Assembly (NCBI RefSeq): GCF_002575655.3
Contig: NC_053037.3
Span: 447,919,793 to 447,983,792 of the forward strand
Origin: Aegilops tauschii subsp. strangulata
Taxonomy: Eukaryota; Streptophyta; Magnoliopsida; Poales; Poaceae
Length of the DNA stretch: 64,000 nt
Reading direction: 5' to 3'
A program made the translations under genes and the position numbers. The notes under the pieces were generated by a model. The model did no database searches and was not told the DNA's origin. It was given only the letters and a program-made list of their open reading frames with translations. Shown one piece after another: positions 12,039 through 23,224 of this stretch (positions within the stretch are counted from its first letter, which is position 1; each line of letters starts with the position of its first letter).

Positions 12039-13082
12039 TCATGTGTTAGCAGCCACATACAGCAATAAAGGCTCCTTGTCAACCGGAGCAGCAAGGACTG
12101 GGGGCTCCGCCAGCTGTCTCATCAAATCCTCAAAAGCAGTATTAGCTGCATCATTCCAGACAAAGTCATCAGTTTTCTTCATCAACTGATATAATGGCAT
12201 GGCCTTCTCCCCCAAACGGCTTATAAAACGGCTTAAAGCAGCGATACGACCCGCCAAGCGCTGGATGTCGTTTATACACGCCGGCTTAGCCAGAGAGGTG
12301 ATTGCCTTGATCTTCTCCGGGTTAGCTTCAATACCTCTGTTAGAAACCAAGAAACCCAAGAGCTTGCCTGCAGGAACACCAAAAACACACTTGGCCGGGT
12401 TAAGCATCATCTTGTAGACCCGGAGATTATCAAAGGTTTCCCTCAGATCATCTATCAAGGTTTTCTCTTCCCTGGACTTAACCACAATATCATACACATA
12501 AGCATGAACATTGCGCCCAATCTGGTTATGAAGACAGTTCTGCACGCAACGCTGATAAGTGGCCTGTGCACTCTTGAGTCCAAAGGGCATAGACACATAG
12601 CAGAAGGCTCCAAAGGGAGTGATGAACACCGTCTTCTCCTGGTCCTTAACTGCCATTTTAATCTGATGATATCCGGAATAAGCATCCAAGAAGCTTAAGC
12701 GCTCACAACCCGCCGTAGCATCAATGATTTGATCAATACGGGGAAGGGCAAAAGGATCAGCCGGACATGCCTTGTTTAAGTCCGTGTAGTCCACACACAT
12801 CCGCCAGGTGCCGTTCTTCTTGAGCACGAGCACCGGGTTAGCTAACCACTCTGGGTGAAAGACTTCAACAATAAACCCGGCCGCCAAGAGCCGGGCCACC
12901 TCTTCACCAATAGCCTTCCGCCTCTCTTTATTAAACCGCCGAAGGAATTGCCTGACCGGCTTAAATTTTGGATCAACATTGAGAGTGTGCTCAGCGAGTT
13001 CCCTAGGTACACCTGGCATGTCAGAAGGCTTCCATGCAAAAATGTCCCTATTCTCACAGATGAACTCGATGAGCGCGCTTTC
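12039..13082 (-). pseudogene. Tat reverse transcriptase (catalytic site damaged)
   Basis: The 326-codon frame (12039-13019) plus upstream in-frame sequence to the TAG at 13083 holds the RT domain: VLVLKKNGTWRMCVDY, LSFLDAYSGYHQI, FITPFGAFCYVSMPFGL, and the catalytic motif region HAYVYDIVV. The family has two aspartates there; the first is tyrosine here, which should abolish polymerase activity. RT would copy the element's RNA into DNA. Confidence 0.9.
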
Positions 13083-15941
13083 CTATTTTGGATCTAGATT
13101 GGCACTGATGCTAAACTGCTGAGATGAATCACCTGGAACGAAATCAACAAGTTTAGTCTCATCAGCCGACTTAAATTTCATTGCCGGCTCATGCTCCGTA
13201 GTCGGCTTTTTCAGAGAGGTCATATCTGTTGGGTCAACATTGTCCTTGTAAAATTTTAACTCCTCTGTTGCACAAACAGATTCTGCATAAGCTGCATCGC
13301 CTTCCTCACACTCCAAGGCCACCTTTCGGCTGCCATGAACCGTAATGGTCCCATTGAGACCCGGCATTTTGAGCTGTAAATACACGTAGCACGGCCGTGC
13401 CATGAACTTGGCGTAAGCCGGCCGCCCAAATATGGCATGATACGGGCTTCTTATCTTGACCACCTCAAAGGTCAACTTTTCCACCCTGTAGTTGTGCTCG
13501 TCTCCAAAGGCCACTTCCAACTCGATCTTGCCAACTGGATAAGCTGACTTACCAGGTACCACACCATGGAAAATAGTGTTTGACTGGCTGAGGTTCTTAT
13601 CAATCAATCCCATACGACGGAAAGTCTCATAATAGAGGATGTTGATGCTGTTGCCTCCATCCATGAGCACCTTAGTGAACTTATATCCTCCCACCTGAGG
13701 AGCCACCACCAAGGCCAAGTGACCCGGATTATCCACCCGGGGAGGGTGATCCTCCCTACTCCACACTATAGGCTGCTCAGACCATCGTAAATAGCGTGGA
13801 ACCGCCGGCTCAACAGCATTCACAGCCCTCTTATGAAGCTTCTGATCTCGCTTACACAGACTGGTGGTAAATACATGATACTGTCCACCGCTAAGCTGCT
13901 TTGGATTGGTCTGATAACCCCCCTGCTGCTGTTGATGACCCTGGCCAGACTGCTGATTAAAGCCCCCTTGACCGTTCTGAGGATTAGAATTTGAGCCGGC
14001 GCCCGGGCCATGAAAGCCGCCGGCGCCTGAGCCACCGCCCGGGCCATTGTTGCCGTTAAAGGCGTTGGAATTCTTAAAGGCCTTCATGATTGCACAATCC
14101 TTCCATAGATGAGTAGCTGGCTTCTCTCTAGAGCCATGCCTTGGACAAGGCTCATTCAACAGTTGCTCCAGCGTCGGGCCTGACCCGCTGGCTCGGGGAG
14201 GGGGCCTCCCCTTGCGTCTCTGGCTATTACCCAGTGAGCTGGCATTGGCCACGAACTCTAGGCTGCCGTCGGCCTTACGCTTGCCACCTCCTTGGTTCCC
14301 CGGGTTATGCTGAGGACCCTTGCCATTGCCGTTCTTCCTTCCCTTCCCTGTCCTTTCATCATCTGAAGCGGGGTCCTTGGCACTATCAGAATCGGCGTAC
14401 TTGACGAGAGCCGCCATCAGCGTACCAATATCATTGCAGTTGCACTTAAGCCGCCCGAGTTTCATCTTCAGGGGCAGAAAACGACAATTTTGCTCCAACA
14501 TTAAGACTGCAGAGCCGACATCCATCTTATCCGATGAATGTATGATCTCTTTGACCCGGCGAACCCAATGTGTCGTAGACTCACCCTCCTGCTGTTTACA
14601 GTTAGTCAAATCCACTATTGACATAGACTGCCTACAGGTGTCTTTGAAGTTTTGTATGAACCAGGCCTTCAGCTCAGCCCAAGATCCGATGGAATTCGGC
14701 GGTAGCCCTTTCAACCAAGTGCGGGCAGTCCCATCTAGCATCATGGTGAAGTACTTGGCCATCGCCGCTTCACTGACCTCCAGCAGTTCCATGGCCATCT
14801 CGTAACTTTCGATCCAGGCTCTGGGTTGTAAGTCAGCCGTGTAATTAGGCACCTTCCTAGGGCCTTTGAAGTCCTTGGGTAGACGTTCATTGCGGAGAGC
14901 TGGCACTAAACAAGGGACACCTTCAGTCCTTGTAGGGATACCCACGTCGACGGAAGTCGTCGGATAAGCCGGGGGAGTTTGGTAAGCCGTCAACTGAGGC
15001 ACCTGCTCCGCCTCTTGCCGCGCTCTGTCTTGGTCTGCTGCGTGAAAGGCTCCGTTATGAGCCGGGCCATGGCCAGGGGGCGGGTCATGGCGTCGGACAT
15101 TACTTGAGCCGGTCGCTGAGACCATGTGTCTGCTATAACTCGGGCTCCGGCCTGGACGAGGGGTCGAGTGGATCCTGTCCCGGCTATAAGAGTACGCCTC
15201 TTGCTGCGCCAGCGCTGTCTGAAGGAGTTCCCTCACCCGGCGGGTTTCTATAGCCGTCGGAGAGTCGCCGTCAATTGGGAGGGCCGCCAGCCGTGCTGCT
15301 GCGGCGACCATGTTCTCCAGCGGGTTAGCATAATGACCCGGTGGTATTGGCACATACTGAGGCGGGGCAGGGTTCACCCGGGGAGGCCCCATCACTTGTG
15401 GCTGAACAGGGGTCCCAGACCCGGGCATTATGATCCCGGGCGGGTTACTAGACCCTGCACCTGGCGTGTTGAAGAGGTTTCGAGGATCGTAAACCGGAGG
15501 GAGTCGAGATTGGGCCTTTTGATGCCTCCTTCTCATGACCTCATTGGACGCGTTCTGATCCATCGTGAGCCGGAAGGACTGCGCCTGAATCAACTGAGTT
15601 TGGGCGTCGAGAGCCGCCCTCTCCGCAGCCATCCTAATCCCTTCCGCTGCCAGATCCTCTTTGGCTTTCACGAGATCTAACTTTAATTGCGCCACCTCCG
15701 CGTCATGCTGAGCTTGATCCGCCGGGTCAACCGCGGCGGTCAACAGGACCGTCATCTTCTCCATGAGATCCATCAGCACCTGAGCCGGCGAGGGCACCGG
15801 GTTTCCCGCCCCAGCAGCAGGGTTTTGAACAGGCTGCGCACCGGCCATGAAGATTCCAACCCGGCTCGGCGGCTCAAACGGGTCCGGAATACTGTCACCA
15901 TCGGAACAACCCATTAGCCTGCCATCTTGAAGTTGATACAA
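13083..15941 (-). pseudogene. Tat gag-protease ORF
   Basis: A 952-codon frame. Residues about 60-130 form an Ala/Glu-rich coiled coil; 150-350 are Pro-rich; 360-520 form the retrotransposon gag core (ERLPKDFKGPRKVPNYTADL, WIESYEMAMELLEVSEAAM, SWAELKAWFIQNFKDTCRQS); 520-690 are basic and Gly/Asn/Gln-rich, with an atypical Cys/His cluster (CPRHGSREKPATHLWKDC). About residue 755 is the protease-like motif LMDGGNSINILY, with DGG in place of DTG/DSG, as usual in this lineage. It ends in a TAG (13083-13085) at a site read as CAG in related elements, so gag-protease is cut from RT by one stop. Confidence 0.85.
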
Positions 15942-15947
15942 CGAGTT

Positions 15948-16262
15948 TTACTCATCTGTGGATGATTCGCCGTCAGAGCCTACAACCGTCTCATCACCAG
16001 ATCCAGATCCACCAGAGAGCCCTCCATGGATACATCCCACAAAAGCATGCTTCAAGGCAGGCCGGGGCCGGGCGGGTCGTGCGCGCTGAGCCGTCTCGAT
16101 GAGATCGGCGCAGAGATCCGGCTCAGGGCCCGGCTCACCAATCTTGCCAATGAAAACATGAATTCCGCCGAAGGGGACCCGGTATCCGTACTCAATTGAG
16201 CCGGCGTCGGGGCCCCAGTTTGCATCGTCGATGTAGAGCTTGCCGCGACGACTCTTGGTCAT
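15948..16262 (-). CDS. Tat leader ORF upstream of gag
   Basis: A frame of about 104 codons starts at the ATG ending at 16262 (MTKSRRGKLYIDDANWGPDA) and ends in an acidic tail GSDGESSTDE at the TAA at 15948. It lies between the primer binding site and the gag frame. An earlier ATG at 16451 falls in the LTR and is less likely. It may be the N-terminal part of gag or a separate leader protein; the gag start at 15941 is in another frame. Function unknown. Confidence 0.45.
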   Translation of the reverse strand: MTKSRRGKLYIDDANWGPDAGSIEYGYRVPFGGIHVFIGKIGEPGPEPDLCADLIETAQRARPARPRPALKHAFVGCIHGGLSGGSGSGDETVVGSDGESSTDE

Positions 16263-16330
16263 CCGGCCCACATCGTATCCCCTGAGCCCTTCGAAGCTGC
16301 CCTTCAAGAACTCAAATCCACTGTGCGCTG

Positions 16331-16349
16331 GCCCCACGGTGGGCGCCAA
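16331..16349 (-). other. primer binding site of Tat element
   Basis: Directly inside the 5' LTR the minus strand reads TTGGCGCCCACCGTGGGGC. A tRNA 3' end complement beginning TGGCGCC is the usual gypsy arrangement; I do not assign the tRNA. This fixes 16351 as the 5' LTR border and shows that the right copy is the 5' LTR. Confidence 0.7.
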
Positions 16350-16350
16350 C

Positions 16351-18540
16351 TGTCGTTGAATTGTCACGGCAGATGTCCTCGTGCTAGGACTTAGTCGTGG
16401 AGCCATCGCAGATAGGAAGCTTGAAGGGGTTAAACGGGACAAGGAACACAAGGATTATACTGGTTCGGCCCCTTACGGTAAAGGTAAAAGCCTACGTCCA
16501 GTTGAGGTGGTTATTGATTAGGGTTTTGATGATCAGGGAGCTTAATTGCTATGCCTGGCTCTCGAGAGATCTTTCCTGTCCCTAAACCGCCGCCGGGTCG
16601 TCCCTTTATATAGAGAAGTTGACGCCCAGCAGCTCTCAGAGTCCCGGCCGGCTCATAAGAGTGTCCGGCTCGGACTCTCAACTATTCTTGCCTTACACTA
16701 CAAGTTCTATCATAATGGCGGTTATAACTACGGGCCTTAAGCCATATCCGGGTCTTAAGCCCATCTTTGGTCCGCCGTCTTCAAGCTTGGCGCCGGGCTT
16801 CAGGCGATGACCATTATGAGTAACCCGGCCCCTCCTGGCGGGTGACTCTAAGGTTTATATCCTCAACATTAGGCCCCAGATTTATTTGAGCCGGCTCATG
16901 TCAATCTTCAATCCTTTCGACAGAAAATCTCCGGCTCACAATTGTGTGAAGGCCATAACCCGGCGTGACGTCATCCTCTGGATTCCGGGTAATCCGCCAT
17001 GACGTCATCTTCCATTAAGTCCATTTTTTACTCCACCATATACGCAACGGATCTTATCTTTACTGCCATCCCGAATATCGAGGCCTTTCATGGGAGATAA
17101 CCGCGCCGTGGCCTCCTCGTTTCTCGCGCCCACTTATGAGCTTGCCCTTATAAGTAGTCCGGCCCGATGAACCTCCAGCTACCCGTCTTCCTCCTCGCGC
17201 CAGTGTTCTTCCGCTCGAGCTCCGTTGCCGTCGCCACCGCGGGTCTTCTCGTCCTCACCGCCTCCGGCCGCTGCATCAACCTGTTGCGTCCAGAGAAAAC
17301 GGCGGCGACCCCCGCGACTCACCAGCACCCGTAAGTTTTCGCCACTCCGTAGAGTAGATCCACATTAGGCTCCTGCTGTTCTTCCCGTGTTCTTCGCCGT
17401 TCCTCGCGAGTTCTTGGTAGTTTTTATTTTTACCACCTTTCTTGATCTCTAACTGCATAGGACTGCTGCGGTAGTTGTTTCACGCCCATTCCAATGTTCA
17501 TAGATCCCTTCTTACTGCGTACAGGCTCCGTTCAAGCTTACAAACTTCCTCTGTGTCTGTTTTAGGTCTAGAAACCTTTCCTTTTATTCAACCATTTTGA
17601 TCCAAAAGTTTTACCATGATCTGTGAAACTTTTTTTCACCACACTTAGTAAAGCCGCATCTGCTGAGCTATGGCGTCTTACCCTTCCGGCTCAAAGAAGC
17701 CACGCGCCGTAAAATTTTCCGGCTTATTTATGATAAAGCTGTAGACAACTGAATTACTCTTAGTACCACCAGCGGCTTAGATAACCCGATGCATTTAGCT
17801 ATATGTCATTAGGCTCCTTTCATAAGCCGCCACTTTAAACATTGAACTGTAAATTTCCTCCGGCTTACAATTAAACCGGACATTTCCTTTTATCACAGGC
17901 TTCCGACTTTCACCATGCCTCCCAAAGCTCCCAAAGCACCCATCGCGTGCAACTGGATGAGGTCCAACATCACTGACGAAACCTTAGCAGACTTTGTGAA
18001 AACGGGTTACCTGCCCAAGAAGGACGTCATGTCTTACCGCGCCCCTGACCCATCAGAGGAGAGACCACAGCCAAGGGACGGGGAGGTGGTGATTTTTGCG
18101 GATCATATGAGCCGGGGCTTCGCACCGCCCGGCTCAAAGTTCTTTAGAGATGTGCTGAATTTCTTTGACCTGCGGCCACAAGACATAGGACCCAATTCGG
18201 TGTCGAATATATGCAACTTCCAAGTATTCTGCGAGGTCTACCTTGGAGAAGAGCCCAGCCTGCTACTCTTCAGAGAGCTCTTTTATCTGAACTGCCAGAA
18301 CGAGTGCGCCAACGGGCCGAGCTTAGAACTTGGTGGAATCTCCATTCAGCGACGGAGAGACTGCCTTTTTCCTTACGCCGAGCCGCCAAGCCACCCAAAG
18401 GACTGGAACCAGACGTGGTTCTACTGCCAAGATACTTCGTCGGCTGACGAGAGTCCGCTGCCCGGCTTTCGTCCTTCGCGTCTGGAACCAACTCACCCTC
18501 TGTCAGACAAGTTATCTCAGGCGGAGCGCCAACCTCTGAT
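16351..18540 (-). repeat. Tat gypsy 5' LTR, cut at its outer end
   Basis: Homologous base for base to 3874-6065, including both TATA boxes (16605-16613 minus; 17148-17156 plus), the splice donor near 17330 and the ATG of the antisense gene at 17915. Homology ends abruptly at 18540 inside the antisense gene's first coding exon. Confidence 0.9.
17915..18540 (+). pseudogene. second copy of the antisense gene, first coding exon only
   Basis: It starts MPPKAPKAPIACNWMRSN and follows the copy at 5440 with a handful of substitutions until 18540. After that the frame reads into unrelated sequence and stops at 18583. This copy shows that the start of the antisense gene is part of the LTR itself. Confidence 0.85.
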
Positions 18541-18700
18541 GCCGTTGCTTCCTTACCAGTTATTGTGCGCCGCGGTTCCATGATTGACGCTTGGAGAGAG
18601 CTCTGGGACGGAGGGGCCGGGCAGCCGTACAGTACGGTGGTTATTAAGATCTCAACGATGAACGATGAAGGAAATTTGGCTTCTCTTACAATTTTTCTCA
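18541..18700 (-). pseudogene. start of a small gene (MEPRRT type) with 5' region, cut off
   Basis: On the minus strand an ATG at 18581 opens MEPRRTITGKEATA and runs into the Tat LTR at 18540, so only about 14 codons remain. The ATG, the bases after it and about 130 bp of upstream sequence match the locus at 55120-55290, which opens MPPRRTLTGKEAMA. The gene family is unknown to me. Confidence 0.55.
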
Positions 18701-18865
18701 TTCATTATCACACACGGTTCATCTCCGTCGCCTCCGGAAACAGTCTGCGTTGAGCCTATTGTCTGTTGCGTTATGATTGGCCGGAACCCCAGCCATGCGG
18801 ATCACGCGTGTGCACCATAGGATGCGCCACGATCGAACGACAATCCACGTCCCTCACATCACACC

Positions 18866-21070
18866 CATGCAGCTGTAGCTGGATTGGATTTATATGCGCT
18901 AAATGCCTAGAAAATGCACACAATCCCCTAAATATGGTAAATGAGCCCGAAAAAAATGCCAAACTTGAACACGGTTATTTGCAGGGTGTATGTTCGTCGT
19001 AGAAAAAACTCCAGGGCCAAGAATGAAGAAAATTTGGATTCCCCTTCAATCTTGGTGATTTCCCTCTCGAAAGCATGGAACTTCCCCGGTGATGGTTTGA
19101 TTTATGAAGGGCGTGCATGATGACATAAGCCAAACCTTCTCAATTTTTTACCAGGGCATGGTGAGGCCATACCATGGCACCGTGCCAGGCATCATGTTTT
19201 TCAAGCATTTATTTTATTTTTTCTATAGTTGAAAATCCAATAAACAAATGTTTGTGGTTGACTATTGCCGCACATTTCATCGAAATATCTGCCCATTCCT
19301 TGTAAAGGGCATGTGAGTTTACTAAATGGCACGAGCATGGTTTCCAGGCCGTTCTTGTGCACCCTTTCATGCATCGATTGTTTGGACTTGAATTATGTGG
19401 ATTAATGCCTAGAAAATGCACATAATCCCCTAAATACGGTAAATGAACCCGGAAAAGTGCCAATTTTGAACACGTTGATTTGCAGGGTGTATGTTGATCA
19501 TAGAAAAAAACTCATGGACAAAGGACAAAGGAAATTGGGACCCCCTTCAATCTTGGTGATTTCCCCCTCGAAACCATGAAACTTCCTCGGTGATGGTTCG
19601 ACTTATGAAAGGTGTGCATGACGACATAAGGCAAACATTCTCAAATTTTTACTAGGGCACGGTGAGGCCATACAATGGCACCATGCCAGGCGTCATGTTT
19701 TCAAGCATGTATTTCATTTTTGTATAGTTGTTAACCCAGTAAACGACGCATTTGTGGTTGACTATTGCGACACATTTCCTTGAAATCTCCGCCCATTCCT
19801 TGTAAAAGGCATGAGAATTTACAAAATACCACGAGCATGGTTTTCCAAACCGTTCTTGTACACCTATTCATGCACCAATTATTCGAATTTGAATTATGTG
19901 CATTAATGCCTGGAAAATGCACATAATCCCCTAAATATGGTGAATGAGCCCGGAAATATGTCAAAATTGAACATGTTGCATTGGAGTGGGTATGTTGATC
20001 GTTGGAGAAAAACTGAATGACAAACTAGGACGGAAATTTGGATTCCCCTTCAATCTTGGTGATTTCCCTCTTGAAAGCATGGAACTTCCTCGGTGATGGT
20101 TCGATTTAAGAAGGGCGTGCATGATGACATTAATCAGACCTTCTCAGCTTTTTACCAGGGCACGGTGAGGCCATACCATGGCACCATGCCAGGCGTCATG
20201 TTTTTCAAGAACATATTTCATTTTTCTATAGTTGATAACCCAGTAAATGACGCGTTTGTGGTTGACTATTGCCATGCATTCCCTTGAAATCTCTGCCCAT
20301 TCCTTGTAAAAGGCATGATAATTTAGTAAATACCACGAGTATGGTTTTTCCAGACCGTTCTTGTGCACCTTTTCATGCACCGATTGTTCGAATTTGAATT
20401 ATGTGGATTAATGCCTAAAATGAACATAATGCCCTAAATATGGTAAATGAGCCCGGAAAAATGCCAAATTTGAACACGTTGCATTCGAGGGGGTATGTTG
20501 ATTGTAGAAAAAACTGAATGATAAGCTAGGAAGGAAATTTGGATTCCCGACCCCTTCAATCTTGCTGATTTCCCCCTCGAAACAATGAAAATTCCCTGGT
20601 GATGGTTCGATTCATGAATGGTGTGGACGATGACATAAGCTAAGCCTTCTCAAATTTGTACTAGGGCGTGGTGAGGCCATACCATGGCACCATGCCAGAC
20701 GCCTTGTTTTTCAAGCATGTATGTCATTTTTCTACAGTTGAAAAACCAATAAACGACGTGTTTGTGGTTGACTATTGCCACACATTTCCGTGAAATATCT
20801 GCCCATTCCTTGTAAAAGGCATGAGAATTTACTAAATAGCACGATCATGGTTTTCCAGACTGTTCTCGTGCACCTTTTCAAGCACCGATTGTTTGAATTT
20901 GAATTATGTGCATTAATGCCTAGAAATGCACATAATCCCCTAAATATTGTAAATGAACACGGAAAAGTGTCAAATTTGAACATGGTGATTTGCAGGGTTT
21001 ATGTTCATCGTAGAATAAAACTCATGGACAAAGGAAAAAGGAAATTTGGATTCCCTTTTAATCTCGGTGA
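18866..21070. repeat. tandem array of about 503 bp units, about 4.4 copies
   Basis: The marker ATGCCTAGAAAATGCAC or its variants occurs at about 18903, 19405, 19907, 20411 and 20916, spaced 502-505 bp. The markers CCATACCATGGCACC, GCCCATTCCTTGTAAA and CAATCTTGGTGATTTCC recur with the same period. Units are diverged at many sites. Short minus-strand frames recur in units 2-5 (about 19209-19463, 19731-19964, 20144-20380, 20732-20983), but they differ in frame and length and are not credible genes. Confidence 0.88.
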
Positions 21071-21517
21071 TTTACTATCGCACACGATTCATCTCCGTCG
21101 CCTCTATGAACCGTGTGTGTTCACCTACACATGCAAAAGGAAAAAAGAAAACCCTCACCCACTTCGTCCCCACCGACTCGCCGTGGACTCCTCCGCAACT
21201 CTGCACCTCATCAACTTCTATCGCGGTGGCCACCCTAAACTCGACGGCTGTCGTCGGCGGGCGGAGGTCATGCTCCAAACGGCACGTGATTTTGCCCCTA
21301 CCGCTTTCTGCCGCCTATCTGCACCGACATTCTAGACTCTGGTCGATTGGGGTTTTCTGCAGGATTAGGCCAGGCAGGGATTTCTCTCATGGAGAAAGTA
21401 ATCAAGTTAGCAAAATATTCACTCATCTCTTATCGCAGTCCATCCGTCGTTGTTAATCAACCGGCGGAAATCACCGTGGATTCATTTTTCTTCTAGCTGA
21501 TTTGAGGGTTTTCATTC

Positions 21518-22123
21518 ATGTGTCCACAGTGCGAGCGCAAATCGGGCAAGTGTGGTCGCGGCCAGTTGGAAACGAAGTTCTATCTCACTATTCCGGATGA
21601 CTTCAGGGAGCGCTCGGTATGTTCAATCCCAACCTACCACGGTTGGCATGGCCTAAATTTGTGAACATATACCGTCTGTAGCTACATTTGGATAAAAGTA
21701 CGGTGCCACGTGCAGCCTAGATGTGGAAGCCGATTAACCCCCCCTATATTAGGCAAATATATGATGTATTGTTCATTCAGTTACTCTCATATTTGCATCA
21801 AATCTTTGTTACATTATCTATTTTTAATTATATATTTTTGTACTTTGCTTTCATCTATATATTGATCTGTTCTATCAGTTACTCCCGTATTTGCATCTTG
21901 CTCTATTATTTAAATATATCTAATTTTTGATCTTAATTTTCGTTTCAAGCAGTACATCCCTTGCTTTGCAAGAACAGGAGTAGAAGGAAATCTTGGGCTT
22001 GACTTTGTTGATGACTCCATGGATGTCATATTGACAATGCATCATGGATTTACAATGACGGTTAGCATAAAACTTGATAAAGATGGTCACTCCAAGTTCT
22101 TAAATTTTCATGGAAAGTATTAG
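21518..22123 (+). pseudogene. two-exon small gene, possibly B3-like
   Basis: Exon 1 (21518-21616) opens MCPQCERKSGKCGRGQLE and ends FRERS at a GTATGT donor. Exon 2 (21953-22123) follows a TTTCAAGCAG acceptor in phase 0 and reads YIPCFARTGVEGNLGLDF ... TVSIKLDKDGHSKF ... HGKY, then TAG. The joined frame is 89 codons. The spacing of an F-x-IP-x-F element and a TVSI-type strand before the stop resembles a plant B3 DNA-binding domain, but this is only a pattern judgement. Sequence after the TAG still resembles coding, so the stop may be a mutation. The intron is AT-rich, as expected. Confidence 0.45.
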
Positions 22124-22239
22124 TATCGTACACAGTTCATTGAGTTTAAGCGTGTGCCTGATATCCAGAAGGCATTTGCATGTTAACTGTCCATATTGCA
22201 AATTCACACACGTGTTAACATAAGCAAACATATGTGTAA

Positions 22240-22933
22240 CTTACTAATCATCGCACACGAGTACTCGCAGACGCATCATGTGCGATACTCCTAGCCACCG
22301 CAAGCAACTAGTTTGCAATTTTCAAAGTTTTTTGTACACACAGAATCGCACACAAATTAACTGTAGTAACCATCCGTGTTGTAATTTCTCATCGCAAACA
22401 GTTCATCCGAGTCGGCTGTTTGCCGCGTATCACACACATCTTGTTTACACGACCCGTTTGTGTTCTTTTGGCTCATCACAAACAACTCATCTATGTGAAC
22501 TGTATGCCGCATATCACACACATCTTGTTAAGTTGAACCATTTCTGTTCTGTTTCCTAATCGAAAACAGTTCGTCCGAGTGAACCGTATGTCGTATATCA
22601 CACACACCTTGATCCGGCTAGCCATTTCTGTGGCACTCCCTAATGGCAAACAGTTCATCTAAGTGAACTGTATGGCGTGTATCGCACACACCTTGATATT
22701 GCTGCCTGTTTCTGTTGTTCTGTCTCATCGCAAACAGTTCCGATGTATAAACCGTGTGCCTTGCATCACACACGCAACTAAAATCGGAACCGTGTTTGAT
22801 GGCTCCGCCATCGCAAACATTTTGCAACTTTTTTGACGTTTTTTACATCACTGTTTGCGATTAATGCATCACACACAGTTTCATCAAAGGGTCTTTGATC
22901 GTAGTGTCGCGTTAGCAGCATCCTGCAGTAGTG
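22240..22933. repeat. subterminal repeats of CACTA-like element
   Basis: Short words (TCATCGCAAACAGTTCATC, ATCACACACATCTTG, CGAGTGAACCGTATG) recur five or more times at spacings of roughly 60-110 bp up to the terminus at 22933. Such arrays are where CACTA transposases bind. Confidence 0.7.
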
Positions 22934-23219
22934 GTGGTTCGCGAAGGTCGACCGATGGTTTGGAGATCGCCGACAAGGATCTACCACGAGTGAAATCAAC
23001 CTGAGTCTAATCAGCTCTGTGTTGAAGAAGAATAGGGTGAAGAGAGTTTATCTTCCGTGTCAAGTCATAGCCCCTCCAACCAGACGTAACCCTTTGGCAG
23101 AAGGGTGAACTGGTCTACCAAATCTCTCTGTCGCCATCGAGCACCACTGGTCATTTCTATACTACTGCATTTCCTTCCGTACTTATTTTTCATTCTCTAC
23201 GCCGATAGTTATCTTGATC
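22934..23219 (+). repeat. LTR fragment, left half (split by chromovirus)
   Basis: This sequence continues at 37799 once the chromovirus and one copy of its AATTT duplication are removed. The joined 670 bp ends in a pyrimidine-rich CACCCCCCCTCTGGTCGATA and TCCTAACA at 38184, the form of the U5 end of a Triticeae LTR. No primer site follows, so it is a 3' or solo LTR whose upstream part is missing. Confidence 0.5.
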
Positions 23220-23224
23220 AATTT
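23220..23224. other. target-site duplication AATTT (left)
   Basis: AATTT at 23220-23224 matches AATTT at 37794-37798, exactly flanking the LTRs of the chromovirus. Confidence 0.9.

Larger units (their letters stand above)
3874..18540 (-). mobile_element. Ty3/gypsy retrotransposon, Tat lineage, right end deleted
   Basis: Read on the minus strand the order is 5' LTR (16351-18540, cut), primer binding site, leader ORF, gag-protease, RT, RNase H, a second archaeal-type RNase H, integrase, a repeat-bearing spacer, an antisense gene, and the 3' LTR ending at 3874. The dual RNase H and the antisense gene with a putative gypsy-type transposon domain are features of the Tat/Ogre/Grande group. The element sits in the copia LTR (left flank AATAC). 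The right flank is missing: at 18541 neither the rest of the LTR nor the copia LTR resumes. The two LTR copies differ at roughly two dozen sites in the first 1.6 kb by eye, so the insertion is fairly young. Confidence 0.9.
18541..22933. mobile_element. CACTA-like DNA transposon fragment
   Basis: The right end closes with CTGCAGTAGTG at 22933, an inverted CACTA terminus, and the 700 bp before it is full of subterminal words such as ATCGCACAC, CAAACAGTTCATC and TGTATG in both orientations. The left end is lost at the 18540/18541 junction. Inside are the start of a minus-strand gene, a tandem array of about 503 bp units, and a two-exon plus-strand gene. No transposase was recognised. The family name is uncertain. 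Confidence 0.6.

Noticed and set aside
19209..20983. Recurring minus-strand frames in the satellite units as a repeated gene
   Set aside because: They differ in frame, start and length among units and show no domain.
18866..21070. CRISPR-like array
   Set aside because: Units of about 503 bp with continuous homology and no short repeat/spacer structure; it is a satellite-like tandem repeat in plant DNA.
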